Positions 8,570 to 17,828 are shown, numbered from the stretch's first letter. The stretch is 64,000 nt of DNA from Bog-473 sp963754445 (GCA_963754445.1 CAVWFT010000002.1:1798001-1862000); one strand, 5' to 3'. Numbers and translations: made by a program. Notes: generated from the letters alone by a model not told the origin.

Positions 8570-9865
8570 CTGGACACCTTCACCGCCGACACCTCTGCCG
8601 CCCTGACCGGGCCGGCGTGGCTCCGTCGGCGTCGTGCCGCCGGGGTCGAGGCCTTCGCCGCCATGCCGCTTCCCCGCGAGGCCGAGGAGGTCTGGCGCTA
8701 CTCGCCGATCGACGACTTGCACCTCGAGTCCTACGACCCGGCCCCGGTGGCGTCCACCACCGTCGCCGACGCCGCCGCGCTCGTGGCCCGGGTCTCGGCA
8801 TCGCTCGGCGCCGTCTCGAGCTCCGTCCTCGTCGTCAACGGGCTGCCCCAGACCTTCAGCCCGGCAGCCGGCTTCTCCTTCGGCCCCGCCGCCGACGTCG
8901 CCGCGGCGGCCGAGTTGCTGGGCTCGGTGCAACAGGACGGTGACGCCCTGGTGCGCCTCAACGACGGCTTCATGCGCGACGGCGTCTTCGTCGACGTCCC
9001 GGCCGGGACGCGGATCGAAGCGCCCGTGCTCGTCGTGCACTGGTGCGACGCGCCGGGCGGCGCCGTCTTCACCCGTACCTGCGTGCGCGCCGGCGACGGG
9101 GCCCACGTCGCCGTGGTGGAGGTCTTCGCCGGACCGACCGGTCCGCCCGCCCCGCCCGCCCTGGTCGTCCCCGTCAGCGAGTTGTCGGCCGCCGAGGGGG
9201 CCTCCCTCTCCTACGTGTCACTCCAGACGCTGCCCGAGGGCGACTGGTCGATCGCCCGCCTGGCCGGCCGGGGCGCCAAGGGCTCGGCCCTGCACACCTT
9301 CACGGTCGGCCTCGGTGCGGCCTACGACCGCGTGCGGACGGACGTCGCCGTCGAGGGCAAGGACGCCCGCAGCGAAATCCTCTCGACCTACCTCGGCGAC
9401 GGGACGCAGGTGCACGACATCCGTACCCTCCAGGACCACGCCGCTCCGCGGACGACGAGCGAGCTGCTGTGCCAGGGCGCGGTGGCGGGGACCTCGCGCT
9501 CGGTCTACAGCGGCCTCATCCGCGTCCATCGCGGTGCGGTGCGTTCCGACGCCCGTCAGACCAACCACAACCTCGTCCTCGACGAGGGTGCGCACGCCGA
9601 CTCGGTGCCCAATCTCGACATCTTGGAGAACGACGTCACCTGCTCGCACGCCTCGACGGTCGGCCCCATCGACGAGGATCAGCGCTACTACATCGAGTCG
9701 CGGGGCGTACCGCCCGAGGAGGCCGAGGGCCTCATCGTGCGCGGGTTCTTCGACGCCATCATCGACCGCGGGCCGGTGCCCTCGGCCACCGCGTTCTTGC
9801 AGGAGGCGGTGCACGCCCGGCTCGATGTCGCGCTGGCCGCTCCGAAGGTGGCCGTCGATGCCTGA
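8570..9865 (+). CDS. sufD: Fe-S cluster assembly protein SufD
   Basis: SufD, about 431 residues, partner of SufB in the SufBCD scaffold complex and needed for iron delivery. Typical features are PAWLRRRR and EEVWRYSPIDDL near the N-terminus, and the C-terminal beta-helix with GAVAGTSRSVYSGLI, QTNHNLVL, PNLDILENDV, CSHASTVG and ESRGVPPEEAEGLIVRGFF. The conserved His in CSHAS is present. The start is odd: no ATG, GTG or TTG occurs in frame near the conserved N-terminus. CTG 8570, three nt after GAGGAG, is the best candidate; the first ATG at 8663 would cut about 31 residues including PAWL. Its stop overlaps the Rieske gene start. Confidence 0.9.
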   Translation: MDTFTADTSAALTGPAWLRRRRAAGVEAFAAMPLPREAEEVWRYSPIDDLHLESYDPAPVASTTVADAAALVARVSASLGAVSSSVLVVNGLPQTFSPAAGFSFGPAADVAAAAELLGSVQQDGDALVRLNDGFMRDGVFVDVPAGTRIEAPVLVVHWCDAPGGAVFTRTCVRAGDGAHVAVVEVFAGPTGPPAPPALVVPVSELSAAEGASLSYVSLQTLPEGDWSIARLAGRGAKGSALHTFTVGLGAAYDRVRTDVAVEGKDARSEILSTYLGDGTQVHDIRTLQDHAAPRTTSELLCQGAVAGTSRSVYSGLIRVHRGAVRSDARQTNHNLVLDEGAHADSVPNLDILENDVTCSHASTVGPIDEDQRYYIESRGVPPEEAEGLIVRGFFDAIIDRGPVPSATAFLQEAVHARLDVALAAPKVAVDA

Positions 9866-10175
9866 ACCCGTCGTCCTCTGCCGGACCGACGAGCTGTCGC
9901 CCGGCCAGGCGCGCCGCTTCGACGTGGCCGGTCATCGCATTGCGCTCGTGCGCATCGGCGACGATTTCCACGCCGTCGACGACGAGTGCAGCCACGAGGA
10001 CTACTCGCTCTCCGAGGGCGACGTCTGGGCGGCCGAGTGCGAGATCGAATGCCCCCGGCACGGCAGCACGTTCGACCTGCGGACCGGCGAGGCGTGTTCG
10101 CTCCCGGCCACCCAGCCCGTCGCCGTCTACCCGCTCGAGGTGGCCGACGGCACCGTTTCGGTCGTGCTCTCGTGA
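9858..10175 (+). CDS. Rieske [2Fe-2S] ferredoxin-like protein of the SUF operon
   Basis: A 105-residue Rieske-fold protein. The cluster ligands are clear: C-S-H in DDECSHEDY and C-P-R-H in IECPRHGSTFDL, giving the two-Cys two-His set of a [2Fe-2S] centre. It resembles the ferredoxin subunit of ring-hydroxylating dioxygenases, but no oxygenase is near. A gene of this type between sufD and sufC is known from other actinobacterial SUF operons, where it may supply electrons for cluster assembly or repair. ATG 9858 overlaps the sufD stop, and its own stop overlaps the sufC GTG, indicating translational coupling. Confidence 0.9.
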   Translation: MPEPVVLCRTDELSPGQARRFDVAGHRIALVRIGDDFHAVDDECSHEDYSLSEGDVWAAECEIECPRHGSTFDLRTGEACSLPATQPVAVYPLEVADGTVSVVLS

Positions 10176-10915
10176 GCGCGGCCCACGTCTTCGAGGTGCG
10201 CGGCCTCCACGCCTCCGCCGGTGGCAAGGAAGTGCTGCACGGGGTCGATCTCACCGTGCGCTCGGGCGAGGTCCACGTGATCATGGGTCCCAACGGCTCG
10301 GGCAAGAGCACGCTGGCCCACGCCCTGATGGGTCGGCCCGGCACGGAGGTGACCGCGGGCACCATCAGCATGGACGGGCAGGACCTCACGGGGTTGCCGG
10401 CGTGGCAGCGGGCCCAGGCCGGCCTGTTCCTGGCCCTGCAGCATCCGGTCGAGGTGCCCGGCGTCGGGCTGCGCGATCTGCTCCGGACCGCCCTGGCCGA
10501 CGTGGGGGAGCGGAGCGGTTCGGCGGCGACGCTGCAGGACCGCATGGACCGCGAGGCCAAGGAGCTGGGGCTCGACCCGAAGCTGCTGCGGCGTCCGGTC
10601 AACGTCGACCTCTCGGGGGGTGAGGCCAAGCGGACCGAGATGTTGCAGCTCGGTGTCCTGCGCCCGGCCGTGTGCATCCTCGACGAGATCGATTCCGGAC
10701 TCGACGTGGACGCCCTGGGGGACGTGGCGCGCCGCCTGCAGCGGGCCACCACCGAGTGGGACGTCGGGCTCTTGGCCATCACCCACTTCAACCGCTTCCT
10801 GGTCCAGCTCGAAGCAGATCTGGTGCACGTGCTCGTCGACGGGCGCATCGTGGCCAGTGGTGACGCCGCGCTGGCGCTCGAGCTCGAAGAGACGGGGTAC
10901 GCCGGCTACCGCTGA
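10172..10915 (+). CDS. sufC: SufC-type ABC ATPase, divergent copy in the sufBD operon
   Basis: A 247-residue soluble ABC ATPase. Walker A is GPNGSGKST near residue 40, the signature is LSGGEAKRTE, Walker B CILDEIDSGLD, and the H-loop ITHFNRF. SufC powers conformational change in the SufBCD complex. Compared with the standard signature FSGGEKKRNE and Walker-B LDETDSGLDID, this copy differs at several positions, whereas a second SufC at 14160-14909 matches the standard. GTG 10172 overlaps the Rieske stop as GTGA, so this copy is translationally coupled to sufD-Rieske and is probably the partner of SufB/SufD here. Confidence 0.92.
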   Translation: MSAAHVFEVRGLHASAGGKEVLHGVDLTVRSGEVHVIMGPNGSGKSTLAHALMGRPGTEVTAGTISMDGQDLTGLPAWQRAQAGLFLALQHPVEVPGVGLRDLLRTALADVGERSGSAATLQDRMDREAKELGLDPKLLRRPVNVDLSGGEAKRTEMLQLGVLRPAVCILDEIDSGLDVDALGDVARRLQRATTEWDVGLLAITHFNRFLVQLEADLVHVLVDGRIVASGDAALALELEETGYAGYR

Positions 10916-10927
10916 CGCGCCGCCCCA

Positions 10928-10952
10928 GGTCACAGGGGTCCCGCGTGACCCC
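10928..10952. other. Overlapping inverted repeats between sufC and the LCP gene
   Basis: Two mutually exclusive inverted repeats overlap here: GGTCAC (10928-10933) with GTGACC (10945-10950), and GGGGTC (10935-10940) with GACCCC (10947-10952). There is no T-run, so a Rho-independent terminator is not convincing. It may be an operator for the following gene or a weak transcript-end hairpin. Confidence 0.35.
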
Positions 10953-10986
10953 AAACGCGAGGCGCCGCTTGGTACCGTGGGTCGCC

Positions 10987-12357
10987 ATGGCGAGTGGCCG
11001 TCCACCCGACGACGGCTCGGATCGCAACCCTCGGCCGGGCAGGAAGAGCGCGAACCACGACGGCCTGGACGCGCTCGGACGCCAGATGCGCGGTGGGGCG
11101 GATCCGGGTCAGGTCGCCAACGAGTCGGGCCTCAAGGCACTCGGTGCCCGGGTCGACGCCGCTTCGAGCCGCCCGCGGCGGGGTAGCGGGAAGGCCGGAT
11201 GGAGCGGGCGCAAGAAGGTGGCCGTCGCGCTGGTCACCGTGGTCGCCTTGATCGCCGTGGCCGCCGGCGGCGTCTACGGCTACGCCTGGTACCGCTACAG
11301 CCAGATCAGCAAGGTCCACATCTCCGACGAGGTCGCCGCCGCCAGCGGGCAGCCCTTCACGATCCTGGTGATCGGCTCGGACTCCCGGGTGGGCGACACC
11401 GGGCAGGCGGCCCAGAACTTCGGGTCGGCCGCCGAAGTGACCGGCCAACGCTCCGACGTGGTGCAGCTCTGGCGGGTGAGCCCGGCCACCAAGTCGATCC
11501 AGGTCCTGTCCATCCCCCGCGACACGGTGGTGACCATGCTGGCCCCGGACAACACGCAGTTCGGGACCTACAACCGGATCAACTCGTCGTACAACACGGG
11601 CGCCAACCAGCTGGTCAAGACGATCACGGCGAACTTCGGCATCGTCATCAACCATGTCGTGCAGGTCGACTTCTCCGGCTTCCAGAGTGCGGTGAACGCC
11701 CTCGGGGGCATCTACCTCGACTACCCCTACCCGGCCCGGGACAGCTATTCGGGGCTCGACGTCACCACCCCGGGCTGCCAGTTGCTCAGTGGCTTCCAGG
11801 CTCTGGCCGGCGCCCGGGCCCGCCACTACGAGTACTACACCGACGGCTACTGGCACGTCGACGGGACGAGTGACTTCGGGCGGATCCAGCGCCAGGACGT
11901 CTTCCTGCGTGCCCTCATCTCCGCTGCCAAGTCCAAGGTGAACCCCCTCACCGTGAACGCCTTCATCGGTTCCATCCACGAGGGCGTGACCATCGACGAC
12001 GGTTTCGGCTTCAACCAGCTCATCGGCCTGGCCCTCGACTACCACTCCTTCGATCCGGCCGACCTGCAGGGCCAGACCATGCCCACCGTGCCGTCGAACG
12101 CCTTCGGCGGCCTCGGTGACGTGCTCACGATCGACCAGCCGGCGGCTCAACAGATGCTGGTGAGCATCTTCGGCTCGAGCCTGATCGCGCCCACCGACCC
12201 GCCACCGGACCAGTACGGGAACCCCGAGCCGCCACCCGTGGTCACCACGACGACCGCTCCGCCGACCACGGCGGCCAGCCACGGCACCGCGGCCACGGTG
12301 CCGACGACGACCACGACCACCGCGCCGCCGTTCAACCCCACGCCCTGCTCGCCCTGA
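10987..12357 (+). CDS. LytR-CpsA-Psr (LCP) family protein
   Basis: A 456-residue membrane-anchored LCP protein. These enzymes transfer polyprenyl-linked glycopolymers to peptidoglycan on the outside of the membrane. Seen: a basic cytoplasmic N-terminus, one membrane segment (VAVALVTVVALIAVAAGGVYG, about residues 78-97), then the LCP domain with FTILVIGSDSR, QLWRVSP, SIPRDTVV, INSSYN, and the GGIYLDYPYPARD region. The Arg/Asp residues that bind pyrophosphate are in GSDSR, PRDT and the later DFGRIQRQ. The last ~50 residues are Pro/Thr-rich, suited to spanning the wall. ATG 10987 is chosen; an ATG at 10945 would start in the preceding inverted repeats. Confidence 0.9.
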   Translation: MASGRPPDDGSDRNPRPGRKSANHDGLDALGRQMRGGADPGQVANESGLKALGARVDAASSRPRRGSGKAGWSGRKKVAVALVTVVALIAVAAGGVYGYAWYRYSQISKVHISDEVAAASGQPFTILVIGSDSRVGDTGQAAQNFGSAAEVTGQRSDVVQLWRVSPATKSIQVLSIPRDTVVTMLAPDNTQFGTYNRINSSYNTGANQLVKTITANFGIVINHVVQVDFSGFQSAVNALGGIYLDYPYPARDSYSGLDVTTPGCQLLSGFQALAGARARHYEYYTDGYWHVDGTSDFGRIQRQDVFLRALISAAKSKVNPLTVNAFIGSIHEGVTIDDGFGFNQLIGLALDYHSFDPADLQGQTMPTVPSNAFGGLGDVLTIDQPAAQQMLVSIFGSSLIAPTDPPPDQYGNPEPPPVVTTTTAPPTTAASHGTAATVPTTTTTTAPPFNPTPCSP

Positions 12358-12412
12358 GGAGCGGACGACCGGTCGCCGCACCGAGGTCGAGCCACCTGGT
12401 CCGGCGCGTGCG

Positions 12413-12898
12413 CTAGGAGACTGCCGCCACCTCGTCGAGGCCCTGGGCCAGCGCGTTCCAACTCAGCGTGGCGCACTTGATGCGGACGGGGAACTTCACC
12501 ACTCCCTGGAGGGCGGCCAGCTCGCCCAGCTCGGCCAGGTTGACCGGCTCGGCTTCGGCGCCGTCGTCCTCGCCGCCCTCGCCCAGCGACGCCCCGTGGA
12601 TCGACATCATCCCCTTGAACGTGCCGATGAGGCGGCGTACCTCTTCGAGTTCCTTGCCCTTGACCGCGGCCGACATGAGCGAGGCCGAGGACTGGCTGAT
12701 GGAGCAGCCGGAACCGCCGATCTTGACGTCGGCCAGCTTGCCGTCCTCGACGACGAGACTGACGACCACCTCGTCCCCGCAGAGAGGGTTGAAGCCCTCC
12801 ACTCGATGGGCGGGCGGCGACTCGAGCTCTCCCCGATTGCGGGGTGACCGGTAGTGGTCGAGGATGATCTCCCGGTACAGCTCTTCGAGGTCGGCCAT
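12413..12898 (-). CDS. sufU: SufU-type sulphur-transfer zinc protein
   Basis: A 161-residue IscU-like protein of the SufU branch. Zn ligands of SufU are visible: Cys and Asp in NPLCGDEV, Cys in GSGCSISQ, and Cys in KCATLSW. SufU receives persulphide from SufS and passes it to the SufBCD scaffold; the SufU-type insert between the second and third Cys (including EGGEDDGAEAEP) separates it from IscU. The ATG overlaps the sufS stop by one nt, as expected for a coupled sufS-sufU pair. It is the last gene of the minus-strand SUF unit and ends 55 nt from the convergent LCP gene. Confidence 0.95.
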   Translation of the reverse strand: MADLEELYREIILDHYRSPRNRGELESPPAHRVEGFNPLCGDEVVVSLVVEDGKLADVKIGGSGCSISQSSASLMSAAVKGKELEEVRRLIGTFKGMMSIHGASLGEGGEDDGAEAEPVNLAELGELAALQGVVKFPVRIKCATLSWNALAQGLDEVAAVS

Positions 12899-14159
12899 CA
12901 GCCGAACAATCTACCGGCTTCCACCAATCCCTCGATCAGGACCTCGATGTCGTCCTCGGACGAGAACAGGGACAACGAGGCCCGTGCCGTGGCCGAGACA
13001 CCCAGCTTGCGCATGAGCGGCTTGGCACAGTGGTGGCCGGGCCGCACGCAGACACCGAACTGGTCGAGCACCTGGGCCAGGTCGTGCGCGTGCACGTCGC
13101 GGTAGGCGATGGACAGCACGCCGCCCCGGTCGTCGCCGGCCGGAGGCCCGAAGACCCGCACGTCGGGTCCGAGCTTCTCGTCGAGGCGCTCGAGGGCGTG
13201 GCCGGTCAGGGCGAGCTCGTGGGCCCGGATGCGGTCGAGCCCGATCTCGTCGAGGTACGCCATGGCCGCGCTCAGCCCCACGGCCTCCGCGATCGGCGGC
13301 GTGCCCGCCTCGAAGCGGGTGGGCGATTCGGCCGGGAGGAACGAGTCGAGCCTCACGTCGAGGATCATGCCGCCGCCCCCGAGGAACGGACCCATGTCGT
13401 CGAGGATCGAGGACTTGCCCCAGAGGACTCCGATGCCGGTCGGCCCCATCATCTTGTGGGCCGAGAAGGCGAGGAAGTCGACCCCGAGGTCGGCGACCGA
13501 CACGGGGGCGTGCGGGACGAGTTGGGCCCCGTCGGCCACGACCACCGCGCCCGCCGCGTGGGCGGCGTCGGCGATCACCCGCACCGGGTTGATGGTGCCC
13601 AGGACGTTCGACATGCACGAGATCCCGACGAGCTTCACCCCGTCGACGAGCGTGGCGAGATCGTCGAGCACCAGGCGGCCGTCCCCGTCGATCGGGATGT
13701 AGCGCAGCTCGAGGCCACCCAGCTGTTCGGAGAGGAGCATCCACGGCACGATGTTGGCGTGGTGCTCCATCTCGGTCAGGAGTACGGCGTCACCCGCCCG
13801 CAGATTGGCCCGACCCCAGGAGTGGGCCACGAGGTTCAAGGACTCGGTGGTGTTCTTGGTGAAGACGATCTCGCGGGCCGGGTCCGCTGCGCCGACGAAA
13901 CGCCCGGCCACCACCCGCGCCCGCTCGTAGAGGCCCGTCGCCTCCTCGGCCGTGGCGTAGACGCCGCGGTGCACGTTGGCGTGCGTCGTCTCGTAGTAAC
14001 GCGACATGGCGTTGATGACGCTCTGCGGTTGCAGGGCCGACGATGCGGAATCGAGATAGACGATGGGCCGCCCGTTCACCGTGCGCGTCAGCAGGGGGAA
14101 GTCCTTGCGCAGCGCCTCGACGTTCAGCGGTGCCACCCCGCCCACCTGGGCTCCGGCCG

Positions 14160-14163
<4 letters not shown>
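12898..14163 (-). CDS. sufS: Cysteine desulfurase SufS
   Basis: A 421-residue PLP enzyme that takes sulphur from L-cysteine as an enzyme-bound persulphide. Present are the PLP lysine in FSAHKMMGPTGIG, HHANIVPW near residue 135, VADGAQLVPH, and the persulphide Cys in RPGHHCAKPLM. These match class II desulfurases of the SufS group, whose partner is SufU encoded next. The ATG at 14163 overlaps the sufC stop (ATGA), which fixes the start despite a longer open frame upstream. Order sufC-sufS-sufU on the minus strand is the usual actinobacterial order but detached from sufB-sufD. Confidence 0.96.
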
Positions 14164-14909
<746 letters not shown>

Positions 14910-14988
14910 CCCTGAAAGCTTACCGTTTTGGTCAGGTTTTGGACACAGGCAGGCCGCCCCGGCGTCGCCGGACCCCCGGCGGCGGCCC

Positions 14989-15606
14989 TCACCAACCCCG
15001 GTCGACCCAGACGTCGAGCTGGGGGGCCTCGGTGCCCACCGTGGTGGAGGTGCCGTGGCCCGGCAGGACCAGGGTGTCGGGGTCGAAGCGGGCGAAGATG
15101 CGACGGTCGATGGACTCGATGATGGTGGCGAAGTCACCGCCCTCCATCGAGGTGTTGCCGGGGCCGCCGGGGAAGAGCGTGTCCCCCGTGAACAGGAGGT
15201 TCGTGCCTTCGACGGCGAAGCAGATGGAGCCGGGGGTGTGGCCCGGGGTGGCCAGGGTCATGAGGCGCAGGTCGCCCACCGAGAGCTGCTCGTCGTCCTC
15301 GAGGATCAGGTCGTAACTGGGCAGCATGCCGGCATCGGCGCTGGTCACGGCCACCGAGATCCCCGCCTCGCGCACCGCCGGCACCGCCTGGATGTGGTCC
15401 CAGTGGCCGTGCGTCTCGACCACCTGGTTCACGCCCAGCTCGCGGCAGATCGGCAGCAGGGCCTCGTGCTCGTTGGCCGCATCGACCAGCATGGCCTCGC
15501 CGGTCCTGCGGCACCGCAGGATGTAGACGTTGTTGTCCATGGGTCCCACCACGATCTGGTGGACTTCGGCCCGGGCGTCGCTCCAGATTTGCTCCAGCTG
15601 TCCCAT
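14989..15606 (-). CDS. MBL-fold hydrolase, glyoxalase II-like
   Basis: A 205-residue metallo-hydrolase. The metal motif THGHWDH is near residue 66, with further ligands in TPGHTPGS, FTGDTLF and PGHG, the complete set for a two-metal MBL fold. The compact size and arrangement fit the YcbL/glyoxalase II-like group that hydrolyses thioesters or acts on persulphides. It lies just upstream of the sufC-sufS-sufU unit on the same strand, 79 nt away, so a link to sulphur metabolism is possible but unproven. Substrate unknown. Confidence 0.85.
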   Translation of the reverse strand: MGQLEQIWSDARAEVHQIVVGPMDNNVYILRCRRTGEAMLVDAANEHEALLPICRELGVNQVVETHGHWDHIQAVPAVREAGISVAVTSADAGMLPSYDLILEDDEQLSVGDLRLMTLATPGHTPGSICFAVEGTNLLFTGDTLFPGGPGNTSMEGGDFATIIESIDRRIFARFDPDTLVLPGHGTSTTVGTEAPQLDVWVDRGW

Positions 15607-15731
15607 GCCTCCAGCGTGGCACAGGCCGGCGAGCGTCTGGTCGGCCTCGGCCCCGGAGTGGTAAACACCAGCCTGAGAAGCGAGAACACCACCCCGGCGG
15701 GGCTGCCGGGGGACGACGCAAGGAGCCGTGC

Positions 15732-16847
15732 ATGAATTTCGCCTTCAGTGACGAGCAGGAGGAGTTGCGCACCTCGGTCCGCCGCTTCCTGGCCGAGAAG
15801 TCACCCGAGACCGAGGTCCGTCGGCTCATGGACACCACCGAGGGGTACGACCCCGCCGTGTGGAGCCAGATGGCCGACCAGCTCGGACTGCAGTCGCTGA
15901 CCATCCCCGAGGAATTCGGCGGCTCGGGCTTCACCTACGTCGAGTTGTTGGTCGTGCTCGAGGAGATGGGTGCCGCGTTGCTGTGCGCACCGTTCTTCTC
16001 CTCGGTGGCGCTGGCGGCCAACGCGCTGCTCACCTCCGGTGACGACGAGGCCAAGAAGGCCTATCTGCCCGGCATCGCCGGCGGCGAGACGATTGCCACC
16101 TTGGCCATCACCGAGGACAACGGCAAATGGGACTTCAGCGGCATCGAGCTGGCGGCCACCCAGAAGGGTGACGGCTGGGTGCTCAACGGCCACAAGATGT
16201 TCGTCATCGACGGACACGTGGCCAACCTCATCGTCGTGGCGGCCCGGACCGCGGCCGGCGTCACGCTCTTCGCCGTCCAAGGCGACGCGGCCGGCCTGAC
16301 CCGCACGGCGCTGCCCACCATGGACCAGACCCGCAAGCAGGCCCGGCTCGAGTTCTCCGACACGCCGGCGGCCCTCATCGGTACCGACGGCGGCGCCGAG
16401 GCCGGGCTGACCAAGACGCTCGACCTCGCCGCGGTGGCCCTGGCCGCCGAGCAGGTGGGTGGCGCCCAGCACGTGCTCGACGCGTCGGTCGAGTACGCCA
16501 AGACCCGCATCCAGTTCGGTCGACCCATCGGGAGCTTCCAGGCCATCAAGCACAAGTGCGCCGACATGCTGCTCGAGGTCGAGTCGGCCAAATCCGCCGC
16601 CTACTACGCGGCATGGGCGGCGGCCGAGGACTCCGACGAGCTGCCCGTCGTGGCCAGCCTGGCCAAGTCGTACTGCTCCGAGGCCTACTTCCACTCCGCG
16701 GCCGAGAACATCCAGATCCACGGCGGCATCGGCTTCACCTGGGAGCACCCGGCCCACCTGTACTTCAAGCGGGCCAAGTCCTCGGAGCTCCTCCTGGGCG
16801 ACCCCTCCTACCACCGAGAGCTGTTGGCCCAGCGCATAGGGATCTGA
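15732..16847 (+). CDS. Acyl-CoA dehydrogenase family protein (FadE type)
   Basis: A 371-residue FAD flavoprotein of the acyl-CoA dehydrogenase fold: N-terminal helical domain from FAFSDEQEELR, middle beta domain with LAITED, and C-terminal helices with YAKTRIQFGRPIGSFQAIKHKCADM and IHGGIGFTWEHPAHLYFKRAK. Where single-chain enzymes have the catalytic Glu in a YEGT-like motif, this one reads LLLGD. That is seen in subunits of alpha2beta2 actinobacterial enzymes for steroid or complex lipid catabolism, where only one subunit carries the base. A partner subunit is not adjacent. AAGGAG lies a good distance before ATG 15732. The alpha/beta hydrolase starts 1 nt after its stop. Confidence 0.88.
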   Translation: MNFAFSDEQEELRTSVRRFLAEKSPETEVRRLMDTTEGYDPAVWSQMADQLGLQSLTIPEEFGGSGFTYVELLVVLEEMGAALLCAPFFSSVALAANALLTSGDDEAKKAYLPGIAGGETIATLAITEDNGKWDFSGIELAATQKGDGWVLNGHKMFVIDGHVANLIVVAARTAAGVTLFAVQGDAAGLTRTALPTMDQTRKQARLEFSDTPAALIGTDGGAEAGLTKTLDLAAVALAAEQVGGAQHVLDASVEYAKTRIQFGRPIGSFQAIKHKCADMLLEVESAKSAAYYAAWAAAEDSDELPVVASLAKSYCSEAYFHSAAENIQIHGGIGFTWEHPAHLYFKRAKSSELLLGDPSYHRELLAQRIGI

Positions 16848-16848
16848 G

Positions 16849-17610
16849 ATGCCGGGGCCATTCCGGCTCCGGCCCGGCCCGGCAGGCGACCTGTCGTGCT
16901 ACACGAGTGCCACCACGCCGGGAGCGCCGGTCCGCGGGCACGTGCTGCTCTGTCATGACCTGCCTCGGCCCAAGGGCGCCGCGGCCGACGTCGCGCTGAC
17001 CTACCCCGCCCTGGCCGATCGACTGGCCCGCGAGTCGGGCTGGCAGGTCGTGACCGGCGCGCTGCGCGGTGCGGGTGACTCGGCGGGCGACTTCTCCGCC
17101 CTCGGCTGGCTCGAGGATCTGTCCTTCCTGGCCGAGTCCGAGATCCCCGAGTCCGCCCCCCGCTTCGCCGTGGGGTTCGGATTCGGCGGCGTGCTCGCCC
17201 TTCACCTGGCCGCCCAGGACGAGCGCATCGCCGGCATCGCCTGCCTGGGCACGCCCGACGAGCTGGGGCCGCTCGTGGCCGAGCCCGAGGCGTTCTTGGC
17301 CCATTGCCGGCGGACGGGTGTCGTGACGACGCCCGGCTTCCCCGCCTCGCTCGAGGCGTGGGCCAAGGAGCTCTCGGTGCTCCATCCGGCCGAGGACGTC
17401 GCCGCCCTCAAGGGCCGGCCCATCCTGTTGGTCCACGGCTCGGAGGATCCCGACGTGCCCATCGAGGGCATGCGGGCCCTGGCCGCCGCGGCCACCGGAC
17501 CCTCCGAGCTCCACGTCGTGCTCGGCGCGGGCCACTGGTTGCGCGCCGACCCGAGGGCGATCGCCGTACTCGTGGGCTGGCTCGAACGTCGCCATTCGCC
17601 CTTTTCCTGA
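16849..17610 (+). CDS. Alpha/beta hydrolase fold protein lacking the nucleophile Ser
   Basis: A 253-residue alpha/beta-fold protein. It has an HVLLCHDLP oxyanion-type strand, GALRGAGDS, the PILLVHGSEDPDVP strand that carries the acidic residue, and a C-terminal GAGHW with the His. The nucleophile elbow, however, reads G-F-G-F-G-G: residue 111 is Gly (codon GGA) where Ser is expected in G-x-S-x-G. It is therefore probably not a serine hydrolase, or uses another mechanism. It begins 1 nt after the acyl-CoA dehydrogenase stop, so both are likely made together. Function unknown. Confidence 0.8.
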   Translation: MPGPFRLRPGPAGDLSCYTSATTPGAPVRGHVLLCHDLPRPKGAAADVALTYPALADRLARESGWQVVTGALRGAGDSAGDFSALGWLEDLSFLAESEIPESAPRFAVGFGFGGVLALHLAAQDERIAGIACLGTPDELGPLVAEPEAFLAHCRRTGVVTTPGFPASLEAWAKELSVLHPAEDVAALKGRPILLVHGSEDPDVPIEGMRALAAAATGPSELHVVLGAGHWLRADPRAIAVLVGWLERRHSPFS

Positions 17611-17682
17611 CCATCCAGAGGTCCTTTTCCGGACAACGAAGGCACAACAAAGCACCTCCCCCACGCTCAGCTGCCTCTCGGC

Positions 17683-17791
17683 CGGCGCAACGGGCTCAAT
17701 GGGCCCGCCGGGTGCGCCGACAGCGATCACGGGTGTGCGAAGAGGCCGCAGCGCAGGATGCGCTACCGGTTTCGGCACCTTCGGGAGGTGC
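17683..17791 (+). promoter_or_regulatory. Candidate structured leader upstream of the SipW-type locus
   Basis: The 218 nt before the first fibre-like gene hold three successive perfect hairpins. CGGCGCA (17683-17689) pairs with TGCGCCG (17713-17719) and encloses GGGC/GCCC; AGCGC (17750-17754) pairs with GCGCT (17760-17764) around AGGAT; GCACCT (17775-17780) pairs with AGGTGC (17786-17791) around TCGGG. A strong AAGGAGG follows before ATG 17829. I could not match it to a known riboswitch consensus. Confidence 0.4.
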
Positions 17792-17828
17792 GGATAGGGC
17801 CGTTCCCCCGGATCAAGGAGGGGGAGAA

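Noticed and set aside
10928..10952. Rho-independent terminator after the first sufC
   Set aside because: Inverted repeats exist but there is no pyrimidine or T tail, and two pairings compete; listed only as an unexplained inverted repeat.
15607..15731. TetR-type operator before the acyl-CoA dehydrogenase gene
   Set aside because: AACACC occurs twice as a direct repeat, but no palindrome comparable to the 61985 site could be built.
17641..17828. Possible c-di-GMP (GEMM-I) or c-di-AMP (ydaO) riboswitch upstream of the SipW-type locus
   Set aside because: Some fragments look suggestive (for example GCTACCGG after an AGGAT loop), but the GAAA tetraloop and the conserved GGCAAACC/GCAAAGCC core are missing, so I kept only an unnamed structured leader.
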